A stretch of DNA of 64,000 bases from Acanthaster planci (lineage: Eukaryota > Echinodermata > Asteroidea > Valvatida > Acanthasteridae): NCBI RefSeq assembly GCF_001949145.1, contig NW_019091428.1, positions 1-64,000 on the forward strand, read 5' to 3'. How positions within the stretch are numbered: position 1 is the first letter of the stretch; each line of letters begins with the position of its first letter. Below the pieces are notes generated by a model, which saw only the letters and a program-made list of their open reading frames with translations, searched no databases and was not told where the DNA came from. Positions 34,448 through 47,400 of this stretch are shown in pieces. Both the position numbers and the translations under genes were made by a program.

Positions 34448-34519
34448 GCCGTGATCGTCTAGTGGTTAGGACATTGCGTTGTGGTCGCAATAACCCAGGT
34501 TCGAATCCTGGTCACGGCA
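34448..34519 (+). tRNA. tRNA-His(GTG) copy 1
   Basis: 72 nt. The acceptor stem GCCGTGA pairs with TCACGGC. The anticodon arm TTGCGTTGTGGTCGCAA carries anticodon GTG. The T arm has GGTTCGAATCC (B box), and the A box lies at TCTAGTGGTTAGGA. A TTTT run follows at 34522. Confidence 0.97.
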
Positions 34520-34621
34520 TGTTTTCTGTTTTGACAAGCTGTATACAAAGAAATTAAAAGTATTTATAACTCACCTGGTTTTTTTTTTTTGGCATCCTTT
34601 TCAGTGATAAAAGGAAACAGT

Positions 34622-34654
34622 GGCCAAAATCCAGGTTTGAATCCCTGTCATGAC
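34622..34654 (+). pseudogene. Decayed tRNA-His 3' fragment
   Basis: CCAGGTTTGAATCCCTGTCA resembles the T arm and acceptor strand of tRNA-His with several changes. The 5' half is missing. Duplicated at 35498-35529. Confidence 0.45.
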
Positions 34655-35029
34655 AAAGTAATTGTTTTCTTACGTTATTTTTCTCCTGAATTTTCCCCGT
34701 ATGACGGGAAGCTTGGAAGATGTTTCACTTTTATATTTCCCTAGTTCTGATTGCCACCAGTGCCGAATTCTAGAATTGATATTGTCAAGCGATTTTAATT
34801 CCGTAGCTTCAAATACACTGACTTTGTTTCCAAAAAATGCACCTGTCAACTTAATCAAGACCGAACCTGCAAACATGGGTCACCTTTGTTTAGTCGGTTA
34901 ACCCATCAACCCAGAACAACATGAAGAGCCTCGCGTGACTTGCAATCATGACTCATGGGCAAGTGATGGTGAAATTTTGGCTTGTGCAACAATCACTATT
35001 ATGATTATTTCCCTTTCGTTTGTGTCAGC

Positions 35030-35101
35030 GCTGTGATCGTCTAGTGGTTAGGACATTGCGTTGTGGTCGCAATAACCCAGGTTCGAATCCTGGTCACGGC
35101 A
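35030..35101 (+). tRNA. tRNA-His(GTG) copy 2
   Basis: Same as copy 1 except that the third base is T (GCTGTGA), giving a G-U pair in the acceptor stem. A strong terminator run TTTTTTTTT follows directly. Confidence 0.95.
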
Positions 35102-35179
35102 GTTTTTTTTTTACCCTTTCAAATTAAGACCAAATGACGTGTTCAGTATAACAGCCCATTGCCCTCATTTCTAGTACGA

Positions 35180-35251
35180 GCCGTGATCGTCTAGTGGTTA
35201 GGACATTGCGTTGTGGTCGCAATAACTCAGGTTCGAATCCTGGTCACGGCA
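35180..35251 (+). tRNA. tRNA-His(GTG) copy 3
   Basis: As copy 1 but with C to T in the T stem (AACTCAGG), giving a G-U pair. A terminator T run follows. Confidence 0.95.
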
Positions 35252-35327
35252 GTTTTTTTTTACCCTTTCAAATGAAGACCAAATGACGTGTTCAGTTTAC
35301 CAGCCCATTGCCCTCGTTTCTGTACGA

Positions 35328-35399
35328 GCCGTGATCGTCTAGTGGTTAGGACATTGCGTTGTGGTCGCAATAACCCAGGTTCGAATCCTGGTCACGGCA
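35328..35399 (+). tRNA. tRNA-His(GTG) copy 4
   Basis: Identical to copy 1 over the 72 nt. The 3' flank (TGTTTTCTGTTTTGACAAGC) also equals that of copy 1, showing the two were duplicated together. Confidence 0.96.
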
Positions 35400-35497
35400 T
35401 GTTTTCTGTTTTGACAAGCTGTATACAAAGAAATTAAAAGTATTTATAACTCATCTGCTTTTTTTTGCATCCTTTTCCGTGATAAAAGGGAAAAGTG

Positions 35498-35529
35498 GCC
35501 AAAATCCAGGTTTGAATCCCTGTCATGAC
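35498..35529 (+). pseudogene. Decayed tRNA-His 3' fragment, second copy
   Basis: Copy of the 34622-34654 fragment within the duplicated unit. Confidence 0.45.
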
Positions 35530-35907
35530 AAAGTAATTGGTTTCTTACGTTATTTTTCTCCTGAATTTTCCCCGTATGACGGGAAGCTTGGAAGATGTTT
35601 CACTTTTATATTTCCCCAGTTCTGAGCGGCCACCAGTGCCGAATTCTAGAATTGATATTGTCAAGCGATTTTAATTCCGTAGCTTCAAATACACTGACTT
35701 TGTTTCCAAAAAATGCACCTGTCAACTTAATCAAAACGGCGAACCTGCAAACATGGGTCAGCTTTGTTTAGTCGGTTAACCCATCAACCCGGAACAACAT
35801 GAAGAGCCTCGCGTGACTTGCAATCATGACTCATGGGCAAGTGATGGTGAAATTTTGGCTTATGCAACAATCACTATTATGATTATTTCGCTTTCGTTTG
35901 TGTCAGC

Positions 35908-35979
35908 GCTGTGATCGTCTAGTGGTTAGGACATTGCGTTGTGGTCGCAATAACCCAGGTTCGAATCCTGGTCACGGCA
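35908..35979 (+). tRNA. tRNA-His(GTG) copy 5
   Basis: Carries the same GCTGTGA acceptor variant as copy 2. It is followed by TTTTCTTTTT. Confidence 0.95.
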
Positions 35980-36060
35980 GTTTTCTTTTTTACCCTTTCA
36001 AATGAAGGACAGAAATGACGTGTTCAATTTAACAGCCCATTGCAAACGTTTCTGGCACAA

Positions 36061-36107
36061 GACGTGATGTAGTGGTTAAGACCCAGATTGGAATCCTGGT
36101 CAAGGCA
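36061..36107 (+). pseudogene. tRNA-His pseudogene lacking the anticodon arm
   Basis: GACGTGATGTAGTGGTTAAG is joined to CCCAGATTGGAATCCTGGTC and AAGGCA. The anticodon arm (about 25 nt) is deleted and the B box is mutated, so it cannot be a functional tRNA gene. Confidence 0.75.
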
Positions 36108-37144
36108 TAACTGCTTTCCATTTTAAAAAGAAAGAAATGTTTAGTTTAACAGCAGATTAAGTGAGTCAGGACTGATTCCTGACTGAATTCACTGATTCAG
36201 TTAAATTCCGACTGATTCACTGACTAACAGATTCCTGACCGATTCGATTTCTGTTTTTTCTTCCATTACTAAACTTGTCATTTACAAAAGAAGTATAAAG
36301 TGTGATAAATACACTGCATTATCCACATTTAAAGAATGCACAGATATTTGTTTGTCAACGGCTGTGGCAGAATCAGAATTGTGACATTCTCGCACTACTT
36401 ACTCGAATTTTAACGCCTATCACCCTGCGTGAATTACTCCACCAAATATCCCCCAATCTGTAGAACTGGAAATAGCTTGTAGTTCTTGGAAGAGGAAGGG
36501 CATGAGGTTTTGAACATTCTTTGATAATTCCACATCACATTTCTGAAAACATAGAGTAGAACAGTACTTGTTGCATCCCCCCCCCATCTTTAGGGGTTGC
36601 GTCCACGCCTACTCTCACAGAATTAAGTGCTCACAGGAGGGCGCGATTTCCAAAATTAAAGTGGGACTTGGTTGTCATTGTCAACAGGTCAGTGATATAC
36701 ATGTACATGTAGATTCTCCCACCGTCATGACCTTTAAGGCACCGCCTCAGGTGAAGTTAAGATTATTTATTGCCTCCTTTTAACCTTTCACTGGACATTG
36801 TTTTGTGGCTGGCCCGGTTAAATTTAAGCCCGTCTGCCTATTTTGTTTTAAAGTTACGCATCAGCTGATCATGCTGACCGTGGCTGATTGATGATTTCAA
36901 GTAGGGCCTACGTTAGACTCCTACTTCCAGAACTGTACCTCGTAGTTGAATCACGCCTAGGCCTATGTGACAGTGTAAGCTTCAGGTTTTGGGCTATGTA
37001 CAAACTCGCATAAGGCCACCAAAGAAAAAGATAGTTTAGCATTAGTTGTATTTGCAAAAAACGAGGAGGGAGGAAGTTTTTCGTTTTTTTAAATGTACTT
37101 CGATATGCATGCTGAGTGATCTGGACTGCCGCAACCCACAGGCG
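36108..37144. other. Intergenic, no gene seen
   Basis: Positions 36160-36245 contain repeated CTGATTC/CTGACT words in both orientations. Otherwise nothing recognisable. Confidence 0.45.
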
Positions 37145-37365
37145 TATATAAAAAAATCTGGACTCGCAATGCCCTTAGTCAGCTTATAGAGATCATTGAA
37201 TCCACTAGCAGCCATTTTACCGAGCCGAATACAAAACCCACCTTTGTTCTTCCTGGCGTCAATAGAAGCGAGCCAACCCGTGTATTTGTATTCGGCTCAG
37301 TAAAATGGCCGCTGGTTGGCTTCTATTTCATGCAAAGGCGTTGCAAGTCCAGGTTTTTTTATATA
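37145..37365. mobile_element. Long foldback MITE, 221 bp
   Basis: The left arm TATATAAAAAAATCTGGACT ... GCAGCCATTTTACCGAGCC, GAATACAAA is the inverse of the right arm with TTTGTATTCGGCTCAGTAAA, ATGGCCGC and AAGTCCAGGTTTTTTTATATA. The arms of roughly 90 bp leave a short centre. Non-coding. Confidence 0.75.
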
Positions 37366-38423
37366 CATCCCTGCCGCAACCACGGAATGAAAGTGCCATA
37401 TGTTCACTTTAGACTCGTGCACAGAAGTGCACATGACATTGTGTGTATGCACTCAGGTCCCAGGTTGTGCGTGCACGAGGTTGTGTGGGCGTTGTAGGAA
37501 CTACGGGGGACAGCTAAGCATATCGGAAAAAACAACTTTTAAAGGAAAAAAATGCAGCAAGATTTTTTGAGGCGGGCGCTGATGCTAAACTAATTATTTC
37601 TATCATGTGGCCTAAACACATTTTGTCTGTTTCGATTGTGCCAATTTACTCTGCCATCACAGCGCTCTATTTGTGCAACAAAATTTCATACATGTACATG
37701 TCTTCTCGGTGAAGTTAAATGTCACATGGGGAGGTTTATTCACCTTATACATGTAAATCTTCTTTAAAAATGGTGAAATTCTTGAGTATTTTGCCTATCC
37801 ACACTACAGAAAATCAGCAGCAAGTACTCTCCATAACTGTCAGCTGTGTGACAGCTTGACCAGTCGGAACACAGCTCCTATCTTTTCCTTGTTTTCCTGA
37901 CCCTTTCAAAATGAAAGCGAAGCTATGATTGGTCATTGGAATGGAAGCAAATTGCGCCAAACAGAGTGTGCCTTTCATCTGTGGTTGACAGGAAAACAAG
38001 AAGGAAAATATAGATACCCAACCCCCCCCCCAAAAAAAGTGGGTGGGATATACATGTATACTCCCGTCCTCCAAGGGATTTACGCCCATGATCAATTACA
38101 TGTATTTGGGATGTTTTCAAGACTTGCCACGACTGAAGCTGGGCTTGGATGCTTTTAGATCTCTTCATGGGACCATTTAAATGTGTACAGCCCAAGCAGC
38201 ATGTTCACATATTGTTTGCTAGTGTACAGAAACAACTTTGCTATTTTGTTACGTTGTTTTATGTTGGCCTGCTGTTCAAGTTTGACATACTGTGGAATTG
38301 AGTGAACCACATCAAGATTTCCTGCATTGTGGGAATGATGAACTGATACTTTTTAGCTTATTTCATTTCAAAATCGTGCTGTAACAGATATTGGCAGAAT
38401 CCTAGGAATTGACATCAGCCCAC
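37366..38423. other. Region upstream of the CNB gene
   Basis: No exon recognised. AG acceptors at 38406 and 38418 lie just before the chosen ATG, so a non-coding or further coding upstream exon cannot be excluded. Confidence 0.4.
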
Positions 38424-41400
38424 ATGGGCGGCGGGGCGTCCAACTCCAACAGGTCATCTCAAAGGAAGCCCCAAAGGTCGACCCAAAAGAGGGCCAGCCT
38501 CCCCGATCATGTGTTGGAAAAGCTGCAGGTGTGCCTGCTATCGCTGCCGTTTCCCCCTGGTGTTGTGGATGAGCCGGTCATCGACCGGGCTGCTGATTTA
38601 GCAGAACGGGTCGAGCTGCTGGAACCGCAAGTCATACTTACCAAAGGTATTGACCGGTTGAGCCCCGTTTTAAGTGAATGCGAAAATCAGTGTGGAACAC
38701 AAAGGTTCTGAATAGGGCACGTCAGATGACTACCCTTGGAACTGTGGGGCTCCCTCTTCTGCTCGGAAAGGCAGAATGAGGAACCCATGTTACGGTTATA
38801 GCGGGGGAGGGGAACTCTTAAAGAAAAGAAAAAAAATGTAAGAAACACGATAAAAGAGGATAAAGGGCACGCAAAATTACTAAGCCCTAATTTTCTTGAA
38901 AAGCTTCAGAATTGACTCTTTTCCACTGCAGTGATTTGTGAAAGTTGAAGACCATTTCATTGGTGCATTTATCTCCGTCACTGGGCCTGCATTACATTGT
39001 CTCCTTGAAGGATTACTTTTTACAGTGGTGTATAACATTAGTGTAGTGCTATATACCCATTTGAATGAAATTATTTTGCAAAGGCAGGCCTTGTATGACA
39101 TGTTTTCTGTAAGGCAACATGGGTAAAAATAAAGCCAGTCTAAGTAATCAGAAATAAAGGAGGGCACACTAAATATTAGACTGACAACATTTCAAATCAT
39201 GGAAATGAAGTCAAATAGCTGTTTAACCAAGATACTAAGGTTATTGAAAAAATAATAAGTTGCCATGATTGAGTGGGTTAAGTTCGGTTTTTCTCCAGGT
39301 TAATGCATTTTGTTGTGGGTGGTCCTAAACTTTGCAAATGACTGTATTGTTTTATCAGTTTGCTGCTGATGAGTACTTTGATCCCGGAACAAATCCTGCC
39401 TTCCCCCTCCCCATAAAAAAATGGCCACGCCCATGCCATACATCGAGGGATATTAACCACGTCAACAATTCAATTCACTACTTTGAAGTGCATGTTAGTC
39501 ACAGCTTTATAATTGCTTTCACATTGCACTTCTTCATACCTTGAGCACTGCTTGGCAGACAATTTGACATTTCAAGACACATATTTTCTCCCCAGATGTT
39601 AAAAACACAACATGCTATATCACAGCTTTATAGTTGCTTTCACATTGCACTTCTGCATACCTTGAGCACTGCTTGGCAGACAATTTGACATTTCAAGACA
39701 CATATTTTCTCCCCAGATGTTAAAAACACAACATGCTATATCGGCAGTCAACATTATTATTACGGGAAATTTCTTGGGTTATTTTTTTTCCTCTGGTTGA
39801 AGGTCAGAAAGCCAAGGGCATTTATATCATTATCGCCGGGACGGCTCAAGTGGTTTCCTCATCAGGAAATGTTATTGCAGATTTGTCTTCTGGGGACCTG
39901 TTTGGTGAGCTGTCTACGCTGTTTCAAATTCCCTGCACAGCCACCGTCAAGACACCCACGAAGTAGGTGGTGAAGTCAACGGTCTGGTTGATACATGCTG
40001 TTGAGGCAGTTTTGCCCGAAGAGTTTCCACTGTTCCACTGTGCAGATAGCCAATGGACACATTCTTTGTACTTTAAAGGGACCATGTCAGAGAAATATTT
40101 TACTAAAATCCTTGAAATTTACTTCTGTGTTTCAGTTTTCAATTTTAGTGTGGCTGTTTTTGTCTGCATGTTTGGGCTTTCATGTTTTTAATATTAATAT
40201 ATATATACATATTCATCAGCAAAACTTTGATGTAATCCAAGCCACTAAACCTCAGTGTTGCACTGATTTGTGCACAAAAACAAATTGCTAGATTTTTGGA
40301 ATTTCACTATAGAAAATTTCCCTTGCCTTTGGCAATTTCTCGTGTGTATGGCAATAACCCAGCAAGTAAGCCTTTCCCAGAAATGTTTTCAGAGAGCAAA
40401 TTTAGATTTCAAAATGGGAACATGAAACCATGCAAACTGAACAGTGCCTTCTGGAATTTACATCACACTAACAGTGCCCTCACTTTCCTGGAAAAGTTTG
40501 GTCAATTTCGAATCTTAGAAAGTGCACTTTACAGTTCACTTATTAAACTCCAGAGCGATTCAAACATCTTCAAGGAGTTTAAACGTGCGCAGAAAGTGAT
40601 TCTCAGAAAAATTTGACAGCATGCGCCATGAAAATGTAACAGTTGCTTGGCTCTACCTCTCTCATTCCTACGGACCACCGTCTTGGTAAGGTTTGGTTTT
40701 TCTGGTCCAGTCTGGTATTGGTTTTGGCTGGGTCTGGTGTGGGTCTGTAGTCTGACCTAGGTCTTGGTANNNNNNNNNNNNNNNNNNNNNNNNNNNNNNN
40801 NNNNNNNNNNNNNNNNNNNNNNNNNNNNNNNNNNNNNNNNNNNNNNNNNNNNNNNNNNNNNNNNNNNNNNNNNNNNNNNNNNNNNNNNNNNNNNNNNNNN
40901 NNNNNNNNNNNNNNNNNNNNNNNNNNNNNNNNNNNNNNNNTCTGGTGTGGGTCCGTAGTTTGACTTGAGCTGCATGTACGTCTACATCTGTTGTAAGCGT
41001 GTCTCTGTGTATTTTCAATGAAGCAAAGGCCTACAGTCCTACAATCCTGGACAAAATAGTTGGAACACCTTGTGAGAAGGGCGGTCAAAAGATATCCCTT
41101 TCCCCCATTCAGTGTTGCGGTCATCTATTGGACCAAGATTAAGCCCAGCTTACCCAATGAGAAACCACATTGACAGGGGTGAGGTGGAGGCATGTTCCAA
41201 TGAGATTTGTCCAGGATTGTTGCTCTAGATAACAGATTTGGATGTAGCCTTGGTTTTGGCCAGGCCGCATCTGTTTTGGTTTGGTTTGTCCGTGTCTGGT
41301 CACTCTGGTCATAGTCTTTGCTGAGGTTGCATGCTCTCGGTCTTTATCAGTCTCAGCTTTGGTTCGGTTTTTTATGCTCTGATACATTAAATTGTCGTAC

Positions 41401-44400
41401 CAAGGAAGTGTCACACCGAATACTCCGTACTTCAATCTAGATTTTCTTGTTCTCAACTTTCTTTACTTTTTGGATCTTCGATAGTAGAAACCCAATTTTT
41501 GTTTTTGCTAATTAATACACATGTCTGCCATTCACAGATATTGTAGGTACATGTACCATGCCCTCTTGAGATGAGAGTTCATTTCAATTAGCACAAAATT
41601 CCAGTAACAAGACATAGTGGCTAAGAAATGGCATTTATAAATGAGGAATGGACACTTGACTTTCAGAGTCCTACTGCTGCTGCTTAGACCAGAGGCTCTG
41701 AAGGCAGCACTGAATGGGCAGGTGGTGTCCAGCAACCTCTTGGACTACTTTGTGAAGAAGCGATACCTGGATACCAGCAGGACTGTCGACCAATCAGAAC
41801 TGATGCATAGAATTGCCAAAGATGTGTTAAAAGAGGTACGTACATGTATGTGCTACTTCACTGTTTTTTCTCTGCAATAGCTTGCAATCCGTGAGCCCTC
41901 TTTGACGGGGCATGAGATTTGCACCCTGTCCAACACAATGTAAGACAGGTAGACAAACAGTTTTCCACTTGTTCAATTCCTGAACTTTTTCCACTTTGTT
42001 TCTTTTGCAATGACTGGTTGGCTGCAGTAGAGTACACAGTGTGTCTTACAAACTCTAAAGCTGTATTAAGATGGCAGATCCAGCATTTACAAACAGGTGG
42101 AGCGTTCAACGTTTGCAAAAGGCGAGGGGTCTCCCAAAATGGAGGTGAACCCCCAACTTACAAGTAGGGTGTCATTCTGGTGATTTCTGTCTTTAAAGCT
42201 GTCAAAGAACCAATGAAGATTCAAAAGAAAGGGGAAAAACCTGTCTCTCTCTTTTAAAAAAGAAATCAAAACTTGGAGGGAGCCTGCTGGGTGCAAACCT
42301 CCACTACCCAATCCTCTGCTGGTGCTGATTTTAATCAGGTTCAATTACCCTGTGCAGCGCTGCATAAAAGTCACAGTGAAAAAGGTACATTTTGGGCCAG
42401 TTTGTTACACATGGATCTGGATCAGTGATATCACTGGTTTGCTGCATCCATTAGGCGGGTTCTGGTGTCAGTGAACCAATGACGGATCACTGATCGCGAT
42501 CCGGATCCGCATCAAGGCCCCGTGGTTATAATAGACCTTTTGAATAATGGAACTTCATTCATGTGTTTCTGAAATGCCAACAGGCCAACAATTTCAGTAA
42601 GCCCCGCCCACTGTGCCCTAAGGCACTGAACAGGTGTTGTACTCCATTGCCGCACTAAATGTTCCAGCCACGCGCATCATACATGCCTATAAACATGTCA
42701 GACTTCTGTCACACATGTCAGTCATAAATCACGGCTGTGATTTTGGTCAGGACATACCGGGGCGGGGCTTAAAGGAGCGGTCTACCAGCTCCTGAGGAGA
42801 AAATGTGGAGTTCCATGGTCTTGTGGTTAAGAGTATCGGATTTGCGGTAAGCAGGTAAAGCCACAGGTTGCGGGTTCGAATCCAGCCTGGGGTCATGGTG
42901 CGTGTGCCCTTGGGCAAGGCACTTTGTCACTCATTGCCTCTCTCCACCCAGGAGTCATTGAGTACCCGTGAGGGCAGAGATGATTATTGTGGATGATTTT
43001 CCTTTGTACCGAATAGTGGCTGGCAGCGCCGAGCTGTATACTCCCCAGGGAGGGGAGATGGTATTTGGAAAGTGTCATGGGCCGAGTAAGCAGGGATAAT
43101 AATGACGTACAGCGCTTCGATCCATGTTAAAGGCGCTTTATAAATACCTATATTATTATCATTAAGCAGTTGGCAACCCTCTTCAGTGTATGGTATTCGG
43201 CATCATTTACAGGTGCCACTGTTTAAGCAGTGGGGTGACACTGCTGTGGAAGCACTGGTTAAGGCAGTCCAATCCGAGGGCCCTGCAGTCACATTGGTTC
43301 CAGCTGGCTCCGTCATCGCCACGGAAGATGATCCGCCGGACGAAATAGTGGTCATCATTCGGGGCAGGTATAGGCTCCGCCTTTCTTCTTCCCCCCCCCC
43401 CAACTGTCTGGTGTGGAGTGTTATTGGAGTGGTGCTTCAAGCGTCAAAAGCTTTAGGTGGATTTGGAGGTTGTGGGTTCGAATCCAGCCTGTTGAGTTTT
43501 GGTGCATATGTCCCCAGGCAAGACATTTGTCACCAAACTGCTTTTTGTTCTCCCCGCCCAGAAGTAAACAGATGGATAGCTGTAAAGGCATACATGATTC
43601 TTTGTTTGATGTCAATTTGCACCGCGATGGTAAAGCTTAAGTCCCCTCCTTTATGAGCTGAGATGACCTAAGGAAGGATTTATAAGCTGGTTGAGCGGGG
43701 GTCAGAAAATTGTAAAGGTGTCCTGACCTTGTTAAAAGGGAGCTGTGTGTCTTTCTTTCCTCCTGTGCTAGGGTGGATGTGTTGAAAGAGAAGGAGCTAC
43801 TGACATCATTGGACAGTGCTAGGTGGCCAGTATGGCACGGCGAAGAAGGTAGGTTACTAGAGGCGTGATGTGTCGCGAACACAGTGACCCTTATTCACAG
43901 AATCACAGGTTATGGAAACATGGCGCTGATTCCCTTCAGGCAAAAACTGATCTGTATGTAACATGCCAGAAAAGTGATTAGATAATCAGTTCAAACATCT
44001 GCATTAATTGGCACTGTACCTGGATCATATGACAAAAATATGGCGGCTGTGCATGCCCACGTAGGGACTTATTTGTTTGGGTTTTTTTTTGCACATTGGA
44101 GCAATTTGATAACCTTAAATCAGGCCACAGGTAGTCACAGACCTTCAGAGGTAATTTAAATCCAAACATTCCGTGGATTACAACTTGCCAAGTAGCCTGC
44201 AACAAGTTTGCCTACTGACAAAACAACTAGATAAGCCCACCCAACAAATGGCCAATCCAGTTGCTGTGCACGAAGCGTGATCCATCACTAGGGAATGTGC
44301 AGTGACCCATGTCAGTGTTACGTAACACTTAGCTGGCGACTGCAGGGCACGTCTCACAGGAAGTATCAGTGCATTAAGTGTTCAGGTTGTGCGTTACGTT

Positions 44401-47400
44401 TCTCGTTGCATTATGATGAACAACGCAAATATTTCACTGGGGTTGTTTTGCACACCGTGGCAAGACCTTGGGCCAATTTCATAGCACTGCTTAGGGGAAA
44501 AATTTGTTTAAGCGTGAAAAAACCTTGCTTGACAAATCAGATTACCAGCCAAAACTTCTTGTGATGTATATTTTTTGGAGTGGTATTCACCTGTCTTTTG
44601 GTTAGCATGACAATCACATAGAGTTTGAGCTGGTAACCTTTGTTTATTAAGCAAGGTTTTTTCGTGCTTAAGCAAATTCTGTGCTTATAAGCAGCTCTAT
44701 GAAATTGGGGGCATTTGAAGCAAGATATGGAACGGAGAGAACCCCTCCACGCCATTTTGTTGGTCATTGTTTGATCGGAATCTCAGGAATTCTTTACAGA
44801 CTTCTGGGGGGATGTGTTAGGTAACAATAGTCTAGAGTGTGTATAGGATTTAGACAGGTAAGGGGGGTACCCCTCCGTCCCATATCTTGCCTGGTATACC
44901 AGGGAGTGGGGTAGGAAGAGGGGCATTAGCCATGCCCTTCTCCCCTTGAAATTGTGACATGTGCGAAATATGTACAAGCCACAGTAAATCTGTCTGGGTA
45001 CCCCCTTCAAAAGACTCAAATCCCTGGGTGCCCTCACAGAAATTCCACCCTAACGCTACTTTTTCTGCAGTGCTTAATGCATATATGCGCATAAATAGAT
45101 GTGCACAAAAGGTCAGACGTGTGGATCTTACTGTGGTGGTTTTCCTAACAACCGGAGCACAAGAATTGAAGTCAGTGAGGGTATTTGATTGCATACCAGA
45201 AGCTGCTTCCGTGTTTCCTCTGCCATCTCAATTGTTCCCTTCCGCTTGCTATGTATTCCAGCTCTGTACGAGTGGCACAAATGCCAAGATAATGTGGATC
45301 CCGATAGAAATGGTAGGACGTTGCCTGACTCAAAAAATTCTTTACTTACCTTTTTTGCCTCTTTCTCATTAATTCTCTCCTCTGTATGCACTGCTTTTTA
45401 TCTTAGACACCCTAATATGTACTAACAATTTGGAGATTTTTGAGAAGTTGTAGGTTTTGGATGCATGCCGTATTTGTCACCCACAGATTTCCAAGTGTGT
45501 GAAAGTTCAACCATCTTTATTAAAGTAAGACACTTTCTGCCTTGCCTTTTAGCAAAGAATCTGACTTTCTCTTAACCTTATTTAATTAACTCTTCACCAC
45601 AACTTTCAAGGCTTTTCTGCAGTTGTCACAAGAAAAGGGGCCGTCCATAAAATATGCACGCAGAATAGGCCGCCTTTTTAGACCCCTTCCATCTTTAAAA
45701 ACAGCTGGTTCCCATGTTTTCTTTGACATATCACACGGATTGCGATGGTACCGGTGAGATCAAAGTGGTGGGGGTCGAAGGCGTTGTGTCACAATGATTT
45801 TTTTAATGTGTAGTGTCTTGGCCCAGGACATTAAAAGTGCGAAATCAGCGCTGGGCGCATGTACGCATTACTTTGTAGCCCCCCCCCACAAAGTGTACAG
45901 AATGTCAGTGATTTCCCCTTCCCCTCAATGCGTTCATATTTTACAGCCTGCCCAATACCCTTCGTGGACATTACTGCGGTAATGTCCACGAAGGGTACAC
46001 TGACGAAGTGAACTGACATGCACTCCCAGGAACGCCGGGGAAAGCAGTTTCTCCTTCAAGAAAATGAGTGCCCCCCCCCCAATTATCGGATGTACCTTCC
46101 AAATCACCCCCATTTGTAGTACTGCCAGCTTCTGCATCAGTTGGCTCTGCGCCAAGAATATTCAAGAATATTAGCTGGCTGACAGAATTCCTGTACAAAT
46201 GTACTGAATGGGTGCTTTCCTACACAACCTTACCATCAACATGTCAGTTCACATTTACGAAATGCACGCTAGATAATTGCATGACGCGACTGACTATTTA
46301 TCTTGCACCCTTGTAGATTAATTGGTCACTTGCCATCTCTAGAGTACCCTTTTGTTCAGCCCTGTGAATTGTCATTGTAAATGAGTACACTTACGAGTGT
46401 GAAACTCTTTCACAAGGAAAGACAAAAAGTAGCAGATGCACTTGTTTGCCAAAGTACACTTTAGAACTAGAAGAGTTTAGTAATAGCGCTTGGTGTGTGA
46501 GTTATGAATTATACACTGAAACTGAAAAATAGTGTTTGATCAGAACTAGCACTTTGCATGGGTTTGTTGTCGATCGCATTCCACCCCTCTCTTTTGTTTG
46601 TCTTCCTGATGAACACTACACTATTTTTCCAAAACTTGTCGGTAAGATATTGAATGATATATACTGTACATGTTCATTGTGGTTCTTGGGTGAATTTCTG
46701 GGACGGTTGAGTAACTTTTTAAATACACGTAAAAGGGTTGGAAGAATTACTTTGAAAGAGGTATACTTTTTTCCTAATATATTCTTCCTTAAACCACCTG
46801 AAGAGGAATGGAGCACATTTTTAAAAGTTTTCTTTATAGATTTATTTGAAATGTTCTAAGATGGAGCCAAGATAATAAGAAACGTGGATACTTTTTGGTT
46901 GTGTATGGTTGAGGGGGTATCTAGATTCGCCGACCAATTGTACTTGCTGGCTAGGAGTTTGCTCTGGATGAAGTGGCTTTATTTTTCATTTACAGGCCTC
47001 TTTACTGGCAGTTCGAGCTTAGTGTCTCTGAAGACGGCGTCTGCATGCAAGATGATCATCATCAAGAATGCCGTCATTAACGAGGTGGTGAAAAAGGTAC
47101 CAATGAGAGGGCAGTTCTTTGCCCAAATATTCTGACATGAACAATTTCTCAGCCATAAGTGCAGCCAAAGTGGGTCCAGAATGTACCGGCTTGGGGATTT
47201 GATAGTAAAATTACATAAAGAAGCATATCTGGACGCTAACGTGGATTACAAGTGCATAACAGACAGAGCTGAGTCAATTCGAATAATTCACTAGTCGAAT
47301 ATTTGACCTTCAATTCAATTGAGTATCCGAATATTCGGTTGTACCGACCGGCAGATTGTTGAGGAACAAACCATATACAAAATGATTTTAATAATGCACA

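Larger units (their letters stand above)
34440..36060 (+). repeat. Tandemly duplicated tRNA-His locus
   Basis: Segments 34440-35165 and 35320-36050 are near-identical and each contains two tRNA-His genes about 580 bp apart. A fifth gene lies between them with the same ~65-bp spacer. The spacers share TTGACAAGCTGTATACAAAG, GACGGGAAGCTTGGAAGATG and GTTAACCCATCAACCC. Each unit also contains a decayed 3' half of a tRNA-His (34622-34654, 35498-35529). Confidence 0.88.

Noticed and set aside
40296-40616. 106-residue plus-strand frame in CNB intron 2
   Set aside because: No recognised family, no splice signals fitting the neighbouring exon phases.
40603-41124. 173-residue minus-strand frame across the first gap
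   Set aside because: Runs through N positions; not a real continuous frame.
42815-42895. tRNA-like sequence
   Set aside because: The anticodon arm does not fold properly and a SINE body follows, so it is a SINE head and not a tRNA gene.
45957-45996. Hairpin as a transcription terminator
   Set aside because: Eukaryotic intron, no T run, and no pol III gene next to it.
46536-46859. 107-residue plus-strand frame in CNB intron 5
   Set aside because: Protein-like in places, but unrecognised. Exons 5 and 6 join in phase without it.
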